Source: Pyrus communis (taxonomy: Eukaryota > Streptophyta > Magnoliopsida > Rosales > Rosaceae). Taken from it: a DNA stretch of 64,000 bases. Position numbers and translations under genes: made by a program. The notes under the pieces were generated by a model. The model did not search any database and had not been told where the DNA came from. It saw only the letters and a list, made by a program, of their open reading frames with translations. This document shows positions 56,114-64,000 of this stretch, piece after piece; positions within the stretch are counted from its first letter, which is position 1; each line of letters begins with the position of its first letter. The stretch covers positions 1,929,501-1,993,500 of the forward strand of contig NC_084819.1 in NCBI RefSeq assembly GCF_963583255.1, read 5' to 3'.

Positions 56114-58313
56114 TGTGACATCCCGTCCCGAGATTATTATAACATGCGTGTGAAATGACCCTTTTATCCCCGGTTTGTTTTCGTGATGTGGTTTGGTTGT
56201 TGTGTGGTGTTGGCATGTGTTGGGCCACACACACACACATACACTCTCACTGTCTCTCTGCCCTCTCTCTGTCTCTGTCTCACGTCTCTTTCTCTCCCTT
56301 CCCACTCACCATAAACGTACGGACAAACACACAACTCACTCAGCCGTTTACAGATCGAGGAAACTAAGGGCACCTTCGAACTTGTGAGGCTGAGAGGAAC
56401 ACAGTCGTACCAATTTCAGGTAGGAACTCCACTGTTTTCACGTCGATTCGATGTTTTCCGATTTGAGTACTATTCATGCAAACGTAAATACTTACGTTTT
56501 AAGGAAAATGGAGCTCGTAGGTAGCTTGGTGGTGTCCCAAGGAGCCTCGGAGTGCTTCGTTGGAGGTGTTTTGACGTCGGGATAGCTTGGTTCGAAGATG
56601 GCCGGTTTTTGAGTTTGGAGACAGGTATGATTCCGTGATTTTTAGGCTTTAAAAGTGGTCTAACGTTGTTCTACTAGTTCTATGCTTCATTTTGGCGTTT
56701 GAATCGTGAAAAATGGTTGAGAATTGAGTGAGAAAACACGATTTACAGTTTTTCCATCAAATCTGACGGAGAAGGAGAAGGAGACGGAATATTCCGTCAA
56801 ATCTGACGGAATATTCCTGACGCCGTTGACGGAATCCGTTAGAACTAACGGAATATTCCTCACGGCGTTAGTTGACGCCGTCCGTGTGCGCTGCACGTGC
56901 CTGCGCGTGGCCGGCGCATGTGGCCGTGCCTTGGCCGGCGCGTGGGGGCGCGTGCGGCGGAGGAAATTTTTTCTAAAAATATGGTTGTGATCTTGAGGTT
57001 GTGTAGAGCACGTTGGTATATTCAATTGTCCATTTTGAGCAATATATGAGAAGTTATTACGAAAGTTAGGTTATGTGCTTTAAAATTAACGTTTTTATAG
57101 TTATTTCGCATATAGGTGATTCGTATCCCGAGGACGAGCGTGCGCACTCGAGACAAGGGGGCTACGACCCTTCCACTTACCAGTGAGTGGGCTTTTGGTT
57201 TTACGTATATACCTATATACATTTATATTCCCATAAATTGATTTAAAAAGGGTTAATTATGTTATGCCATGCACCACATCATTATCATTTATGCATCTTT
57301 ACATGCATTAGTAGTGACGTATATATACATATTCATAATTGGTGCTGTGGACGCACAGGTAAGTGCCAGGTAAGTGGTATTCATGTTATATATTTCAGTA
57401 GTGGTTAGAGATGCTTAGAGAGCTCATAACCTGCACCCCCGATGTTAGTGCTCCTGCCCAAAGTAGGGCACAGTCCTTCACGTGATGTTCACCTCCTGCA
57501 CCACACGCTCAGCTTGGATCCAAGTTAGGTGCACAGTCTTGTCGTACAGACCACATTAGGTGGTTCCGACTCGTAGGTGACCCGCGATTATTCGCACAGC
57601 CTTCACGTGATCATAGCACTAGAGCGTATATATATTTTACACCCAGGCCTGTCGTACAGACCACTTTAGGTGGTTCCGACTCGTGGGCAGGTTCAGTGAT
57701 TTAGTTTGAGATTTGAGCTCTATATGCAGCCGTACAGGTCACTTTAGGTGACTCCGGCTGCCAGTTTTTATGTTATTGTTATGATTTATACCTGAGCACT
57801 TGCATATCATTATGAAGCTTTGACATGGCACATTCTTAAGGATGATTGGCATACCCTTGAGCATGATTGGCATATCTATACATACGTATATATGTTTATT
57901 TTCTGGGAAGTATATAGGTTTTACGGCGAGGGGTTAGAATGTATTTTACTAAATGGTTTTCAAAGAGCTTTGTTTTTTCCCACTCACGCTTTTGTTTTGC
58001 GCCCCTCCAGGTTCTAGTAGCTTAGCGGGTTCGGCGGTCTTCCCAGAGGGCGTCCCGGCATTTCTGACAGATACTCACCATTGTAGGGTCACCTTCGGGT
58101 GTACTATTGTCGTATCATTTCCTTTGGACTGCTGTAGACTTTATGCTCTGAATTCAGCGTCTCACTTACGCTAGCACTTGTCTTAGTACTTTGTATGTTA
58201 ATTTTTAAATTATTCGTACTTTTACATTACTTTTATTAGCTTCCGCACGTGCACATGGTTACGTCACCTTCGCGTGGCGGCCAGCACGCCCTAATCTCGG
58301 TCGGGGTGTGTCA
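56114..58313 (+). repeat. 3' LTR of the Gypsy element
   Basis: 2200 bp, nearly identical to the 5' LTR. The main difference is at about 56755-56785, where ATCAAATCTGACGGAGAAGGAG replaces a longer GC-rich CCGGCGCCGGCGACGGCGCC-type stretch. Confidence 0.95.
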
Positions 58314-58318
58314 ATTAG

Positions 58319-59338
58319 AGTTCTACAGTATAATTCTTGGATTGCATTATTTAAGAGCATATCCAAGAGAAGCTCCAAATTTTCGTTAAACAAGATAATG
58401 AACAATGGTAAAAAATTAATTTAGCTACTCAACTCAACTTTTCATTTATAGCAACACTCTATATTTTAACGAACTTTGAATATTTTACTATTAACAATTC
58501 AAACTGAACCCACTTATTTTCTAAAACAATCTTCTTTCTCTTTTTTTCTCCTAACTCAAGGCTAGAGTCTTATTATTTTTTTAATATTTAGCTGATGAAC
58601 AGTTACTCTATAAATTTAAAAAGTGACTGTTCAGTTTGCCATAAGAGAGATTCTTTTATGAAGTTATGTGTTTTTTTTTATTTTTTTATTTTTATTTTTA
58701 ATTTGACTCTTTAATTTAAACCACATTACTCCTCCACCCTTCTTAGTGTAGATACTATATCGTTTTTCCAAAAAATAGAATTTTGGTTATTTTGCAGCAT
58801 CTCTTCAAGATGCTCTGACACCGAATTTGGACTCGTGTAATTATCATGGTGCATTCATCATATTTAATTTTAAAATGGTTCATATTTTCATTTAAGTTCA
58901 TGATTAGTCTTACATTAAGTTTATGTTTAGTAACCTCTTCATGGAAGGTAGAAGGTTGTTCCATGCCTAACTATTTAAAACCACTACTTATGTATGGAAA
59001 TACAATTATTCAGAAATTAAGAATTACTTTTAAACTTGGTTTAGTGAAGAGTGTTTTTCTTCCTATCCATAAACTCTTATCTCTTTGATGGATTCCTTAG
59101 AGTGGTGAGTTGTTTATCTTTGAGTATTCACTTGTGGGTTCTCTTTGATCTCCGTTATCTGGTGTCATGCTCTAATTCATTTGTGGTGCCAATGAAATGT
59201 AAAAAGGGTAAGGTTATGAAATTGATGAAACTGCAAATCTATCTGCAAGAGTAAGACTAGTGTGAGTCATCTCTGCACTGTCACAATGGAACTGGAAGCC
59301 AAGGTTCTCTTGTAGTAAAAATACAGAGGAACCCCACT
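58319..59338. other. Intergenic, no gene seen
   Basis: AT-rich. Short frames at 58755-59254 overlap each other on both strands and show no family likeness. Confidence 0.4.
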
Positions 59339-59343
59339 GCTCC

Positions 59344-59457
59344 TGACACACCCCGACCGAAATCAAGGCGTGTCGGCCAGCACAGCTCAATTCGGGATCC
59401 TAGTGGACATTCTGGGTCGGGCCTGGGATGTGGTGGACCTCGGGTCGGGATGTGACA
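59344..59457 (-). mobile_element. 114-bp LTR-like element with perfect 5-bp target duplication
   Basis: It begins TGACACACCCCGACCGAAAT and ends GGGTCGGGATGTGACA. GCTCC flanks both sides (59339-59343 and 59458-59462). Read on the minus strand, the termini match those of the large Gypsy LTR (TGT.ACATCCCG... and ...TCGGTCGGGGTGTGTCA), and the CGTG.CGGCCAGCAC segment next to the end also matches. It is best explained as a solo LTR with a large internal deletion or a miniature LTR family. Confidence 0.8.
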
Positions 59458-59462
59458 GCTCC

Positions 59463-60812
59463 AATATCTAGTTAAGACTGTCGATGGAACAAAAATTCTT
59501 GGATGTTACTCCGAATGTTTTAACCATTAGATCTTGATTTACTCCTTCCCTCGACCGTGACACTAACAGCGATGCAAAGTGAGGAGGCAAGTAGGCTGGT
59601 AGTATCTCTATAAATATATGATGGGCCTAATTTGCCTTTCAGTCCAAGAACTGGTAGTATCTCTGTAAATAAGTAATGAGGGGCTATGGAATGATACATT
59701 CCCGTGCCACAAACAAGTACTTACGACAAGATCTTGTTGCACATCTTTGGGCCAGAAGAAGCATGGAGTAGGCGTTTAAGTTTTATGTTGTTAAATGTTT
59801 TAAAAAATGTTGTTTAAGTTTCATGTTGTTAAATGTTTTTTTTTATGTTGGTTAATGTTATTTAATGTTTTTTCATATTGTTTAATGTTGTTTCATGTTA
59901 CTTAATTTAATTTAATGTTGTACAATGGCTTAAGAAGTTATAGGAAAAAAAATAGAATTTAAAAAAAAATATGAAACAAATTTTGTAAAATAGAAGTTAT
60001 AGGAAAAAAAAAATAGAATTTAAAAAAAATATGAAACAAATTTTGTAAAATAGAGGTTATAAAAATAAAAATAAAAAGAATTTAAAAATAGAAGTTATAG
60101 GAAAAAAAAAATTTGTAAATAAAAAAAAAACTTAAAAAAAAAAATTCAAAAATAACAGTTAGTTGACATCAGCTAGCCGTTGGATTAAAAAATTTGTTTA
60201 AGAATTCCTATCGGATATAACCGATAAGATTAATAACAATGTTGTCAGATACTATCGGATATAATCGACAAGAATAATAACAATGTTGTCGGTTATATCC
60301 GACAACAATTCTTAAATTTCTGGCTAGCCTCGAGCAAGCTGGCTAGCTGGATTGGGTCAGCCCTTGGGCCCTTTTAGATTCCATGGGGCCCACGAGCCCT
60401 CCGGCCTAGCCCTCGGTTGGAGGCGATTTTCGGGCTATTTTCGGTCCTCTGGACCATTTGCTTGGAGATGGCCTTAATAGAGGAGAAATGAAATCTTATG
60501 GGTGGAGCTTGGATTATTTAAGGTGTTTGGTATCTATACCACCCACTCTCAAATCCATCAAAATCCATCATTCACTAAAATCCTTGCAAATCTTTGATAT
60601 AATTTTTCATTGCACCTGGACTCTTGTGGACTTAAAATCATAATCGACTACCTATGAATTTGGATGTATTCTTTAAAATCATTTAAAATCTTAATTTGAC
60701 TATACACGGATTTCAAAATCTTTTAAAATCTGATTGACTAAACCCGGATTTTAAAGTCTTATTAAAATACTATCAAGTCCTATCAAATCCAAATTTGACT
60801 ACACCTTCCTAA
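59463..60812. other. AT-rich intergenic with tandem repeats and a hairpin
   Basis: At about 59780-59925 a TTTAATGTTGTTTCATGTT-like word is repeated. At 59934-60110 a 59-60-bp unit (GAAGTTATAGGAAAAAA..., ending TTTTGTAAAATA) occurs about 2.5 times. A long inverted repeat follows. Near 60450-60475 GACCATTTGCTTGGAGATGGCC|TTAA resembles the right end of a Tourist-type MITE whose left end I could not place. No gene. Confidence 0.6.
60193..60319. repeat. Inverted repeat able to form a stem of about 28 bp
   Basis: The left arm TTTAAGAATT..TCGGATATAACCGA (about 60197-60224) pairs with TCGGTTATATCCGA..AATTCTTAAA (about 60289-60317). The loop of about 65 bp contains two AATAACAATGTTGTC words. Confidence 0.75.
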
Positions 60813-61197
60813 GAGTATCTTCAAAGGAGATGTCAAATATAATATGTCAAAATTTTATTTGATAACTAATGTGGCAAATTGAATACAAGTACTAAATCCT
60901 CTTTTTTTCGAATGCATGTGTCAAATATTTATTTTATTATTTTATTGGGCCTAGTGTTATATTAACTATTAAAAAAATAATCAAAATTAGTTTTAGTTTT
61001 TATTCTATTGGTTGTTAACATGACTCTGCATTAAAAAATTAAATTAAATTATTTGACTCTTTCTTTGTTTGATGTAAAAAAAGGCAGCTAGAAAGTAAGG
61101 AGTCAAATGACTCATATGCCACATCATATATGACATATCCATTGGAGAACACTTGAATGTCTTTTTATCCTATTTGACATCTCCTTTGAAGATGGTC
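60813..61197. mobile_element. Tourist MITE with TAA target duplication
   Basis: TIRs GAGTATCTTCAAAGGAGATG and CATCTCCTTTGAAGATGGTC, 385 bp, flanked by TAA (60810-60812 and 61198-61200). Its interior matches the remnants at about 20190 and 36990. Confidence 0.9.
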
Positions 61198-61419
61198 TAA
61201 CGTTCTTTTTGATACAATGTCATATCCCGATTTCAAGATAGGTCTAGGATTGACACATAATTTTAAGACGTAACTATATAACTTATACAACCAAAACACT
61301 TAAAACATAATTTACATATTGGTAAGGTCTATCCCACTTACATACAATGCAAAAAGTCTGCAAAATATGACAGTAAGGTAAAAGGTTAACCTAACCACTC
61401 CAAGCGCTCAATTTCTCAG

Positions 61420-61654
61420 GGAGTAGGATTCTATCTCCTCTTTTTTTCTCTCCCCTTCTCTCCCCTTCTCTCCCCTCCTATTTGAATGGTCACGGTTAAA
61501 CCACGTCCACATCTTATATTAATTTTTTATAGAATGAGAAAGACAAAATAGATAATGTGAGAGGAGGGGATGAAAGGGGTTGGGAGACAAAATAGATAAT
61601 GTGAGAGGAGGGGATGAAAGGGGTTGGGAAGAGGATGAGAGAAAATCCTAATTC
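61420..61654. mobile_element. Mutator-like MITE (family M1), inverse orientation
   Basis: The ends GGGAGTAGGATTCTAT and GAAAATCCTAATTC are inverted and imperfect. The flanks ATTTCTCAG and ATTTCCTAG (9 bp, 7 identical) fit a decayed Mutator duplication. The interior is the reverse complement of the element at 27756, plus a tandem duplication of about 44 bp (ACAAAATAGATAATGTGAGA twice). Confidence 0.75.
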
Positions 61655-61663
61655 ATTTCCTAG

Positions 61664-62421
61664 CATTGCTACTCAAGACACCTCGTACATATCAACATTT
61701 ATGAACCTTCAAAATGGCTCTCTACACAGTGGTAATAGTACATCGCAAAAAGCAAAAACCCAAATAAGCTATAAAGATGATGTGAATGACAGTAAACGCA
61801 TGTGATTGAAAAGTCAATTGATCTCATTTATAAAACATGGACAATCCCTTGCATATATAAAATATCTTAACTCACAAAATTAATTGAAGAATCCTTACAG
61901 ACGATCAACCAGCTTTCCTTTCATACATACATTAAAATAATAGGAGCAACACACTCACAAACATTCTACATTCGAGATCTCATGAAATCAAATAAATCAA
62001 ATACACAAGAACTAACATAAATCATAATGTTTCGCCTTCCAGACGCACTTATGGAATCAGATAGAATTGACATACAAGATAAGAAGTAGGATTCCAGACT
62101 CACTCTATAGAATCCATAAGATGAACATTCTAGACGCATCCAATGGAATCGCAGAATGCATCTAAACACACTCGGAACCTAACAAAATGTAAGGTTTCAG
62201 ATGAACCCGATGGAATTGTGCAGAATGCAGGGATCTAGACACACACAGACTTAACAAAATGTAAGGATCCATACGCACTCAGTGGCATCTATACATAGAG
62301 TATTAGTAGGATTCCAGATGCACTCATGAAATTAGAGTGAAAGATAATATGCTAGGGATTTAATATCCATCTATGAAATCAAGGGCTGAGCTTGTTGCAA
62401 CTTTTCCCAAAGCGATGGTGT
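61664..62421. other. Intergenic with degenerate repeat array
   Basis: No gene. From 62038 to 62340 a word like TTCCAGACGCACTYATGGAATC recurs about six times at irregular spacing of 35-70 bp (near 62038, 62093, 62130, 62198, 62268, 62312). Confidence 0.55.
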
Positions 62422-62424
62422 TTA

Positions 62425-62767
62425 GGGCTGGTTTGGTATTGCTGTGCTTTGAAAAAAAGCTGATTCTGCTGTGCTGTGAGAATAAGCGGCTATGAAATAA
62501 AGCAGCAGAGTGTTTGATAAACTTTTTTGTAAAAGTGCTTTTGAAAGAAAAAAAACAATATTATAGCGTTTGATAAACTTTTATGTAAAAAAGATGTGAA
62601 AAAAGCCGATTTTTCAAAGCTAGGTTTTGCCGCTTCTTGTTTTTGGCTTTTTTTCACCCAAAACTGTGAAAAAAAGCTGAAGCTGAATGTTTACTAAACA
62701 CAAAAATAGCTCTCAGCTTTTTTTGATACCAGCTTTTTTCAGAATCACCTCAGTACCAAACAAGGTC
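62425..62767. mobile_element. PIF/Harbinger-type MITE with TTA target duplication
   Basis: GGGCTGGTTTGGTATTG and CAGTACCAAACAAGGTC are inverted ends, flanked by TTA (62422-62424 and 62768-62770). The interior is rich in AAAAGCTGAAGC/CAGCTTTTTTT words in both orientations. Confidence 0.85.
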
Positions 62768-62770
62768 TTA

Positions 62771-64000
62771 GGTGCCTCCTTAGCCCCATCTGCTTCCCAT
62801 TTGTTTTGGTTTTTTTGTTCTCCTTGCATGGGCTTGTGTTGGCGGTCGACATCTGTTGGCTTTTCTTTGGTGTGACGGTTTTGTTGCATGTTCAATTGTT
62901 TTGCGCTGTTATACCTTTCATCGAATTTAATGCATAGTTGATTTTATTCGGGTGGCTACCTTTGTGGTTGTGAACAAGGTGATGGCGACGCCAATGGTCG
63001 GCTTTTGCGAGTTGAAGATTAGGCTTTTTTTTTTTGGGAAAATTTGAAATAGATCCAATTTTATAGACTACCTTTTGAAATAGGTCCAATTTTTAGTGAC
63101 TTTTGACTTTTGAAATAGGTCTAATTTTTAGTTACTTTGGACCTATTTCAAAAAACCCCTTTTTTTTCTACCTTTTTGTTGAATGGGCTTTAGTTATCCC
63201 CACCTTATTGGGCTTGTTTAATGTAATTGTATTAGACATTTTTCATTCAATAAAATTTCTTATTTTTCGACAAAAGAAGAAGAAAAAGCTTGGCTTATAG
63301 CAGAAGTCACTCTTTATTCTATATTTAGACACATTTCTTCCTTTTTTTTTTTTTTTTTTTTTTTTTTGAGATAATTTGTTTCAAACTTGTTATTCATGAA
63401 AGCGAAAGTTAAGATCATTTAACTATTAATAAGAAAAATATCATTAAACTGTAATACTAAATGGCAAATATATGTTTAACTGTGAGTAGGTAAATAAAAA
63501 TGACTGTTTACAAAGTGAGACATATATATTTTTTTTCTTTGAGAAATAGTTGGTTTTTCTTTCAAAAGGAAAATAAATAGTTCGTTGTTGGGCATCAAAT
63601 TTTCATGGGTAAAGTACAAAAAACTACCTCAACTATTGGTGTCACGACACTTTCATACCTTATCTTTTAAAATTGACAATGTCATACCTCATTTTATGAA
63701 TTTGTGCCAATGTTAGACCTCCGTCAATTTTTCTGTTAAATGCTGACGTGGCCAAATACGGGACCCCTTTTTTTATTAAAAAATTAATTAAATATTTTTA
63801 AAAATGAATTAAATATTAAAAACAAAAAAAACAAAAAAACAAAAAAAACCCATCAACCCGTGTCCCCCCTCCCCAACAGATCCTCTTATCTGAGTTCTCT
63901 CCCACCCAACCCTCTCTCTCTCGCCTCTCTCTCTTCTCTCTCCCTGCAAACTGCATCCCTAAAATCCCAAAACCCAGAAATCTTTCCCACCCGTCCCCTC
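62771..64000. other. Intergenic right edge; repeats, no gene seen
   Basis: At about 63048-63150 TTTGAAATAGGTCCAATTTTTAGT recurs three times, and a nearby inverted GGACCTATTTCAAA could pair with it. A poly(T) run lies at about 63342-63367. From about 63608 GGTAAAGTACAAAAAACTAC...CTCAACTATTGGTG looks like the terminal part of a common plant repeat that runs off the window, ending in a CT-rich, leader-like stretch. Confidence 0.45.

Larger units (their letters stand above)
48941..58313 (+). mobile_element. Full-length Ty3/Gypsy LTR retrotransposon (chromovirus, Tekay/Del-like)
   Basis: LTRs are 48941-51159 and 56114-58313, both TGTGACATCC...GGTGTGTCA. The target duplication ATTAG is at 48936-48940 and 58314-58318. 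A tRNA-iMet primer site and a polypurine tract are present. The polyprotein order is Gag, protease, reverse transcriptase, RNase H, integrase, then a chromodomain-like tail, which is Gypsy order. The LTRs are very similar except for one block (around 49585 and 56757). A perfect TSD and similar LTRs imply a fairly recent insertion, but the coding region is dead. Confidence 0.96.

Overview
This is a plant nuclear window, AT-rich, with intron-containing genes, GT-AG splice sites, CT-rich leaders and many transposons. A complete Cassandra-type TRIM, an Au-type SINE, a Ty3/Gypsy chromovirus-like element and many Tourist and Mutator MITEs suggest a woody dicot. The style of the repeats makes me think of Rosaceae (apple or pear), but that is inference and could not be checked here.

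Layout. 1-550 is the 3' end of an unrecognised gene. 3793-5045 is a two-exon gene for a 302-residue plant protein of unknown function, followed at about 6.9-8.0 kb by a degenerate tandem copy. 9806-10315 (minus) is a small single-exon hypothetical gene. 10.3-16.4 kb holds a TIR element, a GDP-L-fucose synthase fragment, an Au SINE and pieces that look like an old, degraded 'unit 0' of the duplication described next.

The core, about 16.4-48.2 kb, is a direct tandem segmental duplication. Each unit runs PORR-domain gene, then a repeat block, then a WD40 gene. Unit 1 (about 16407-33592) has the intact PORR gene (483 codons) and a WD40 copy of about 420 residues that lacks its original start and last codons. 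Unit 2 (about 33618-48225) has a PORR pseudogene (275-bp deletion plus a 2-bp deletion) and the complete nine-exon WD40 gene (440 residues). The unit 1 WD40 reading frame runs straight into the unit 2 leader at about 33593, which exposes the duplication breakpoint. Between them the two units keep one intact copy of each gene.

Because the units are paralogous, several transposon insertions can be read against their empty sites: a 4.2-kb PIF/Harbinger element, a nested Tourist MITE, and Mutator-like MITEs at 27983 and 40701. A Cassandra TRIM carrying 5S rRNA-like sequence in both LTRs sits in unit 2 only.

48.9-58.3 kb is a full-length Gypsy retrotransposon (LTRs of about 2.2 kb, TSD ATTAG). 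It is disabled by four in-frame stops and loss of the reverse transcriptase aspartate pair. 58.3-64 kb has no gene I can support. It contains a 114-bp LTR-like element with a perfect 5-bp TSD, several MITEs and tandem repeats.
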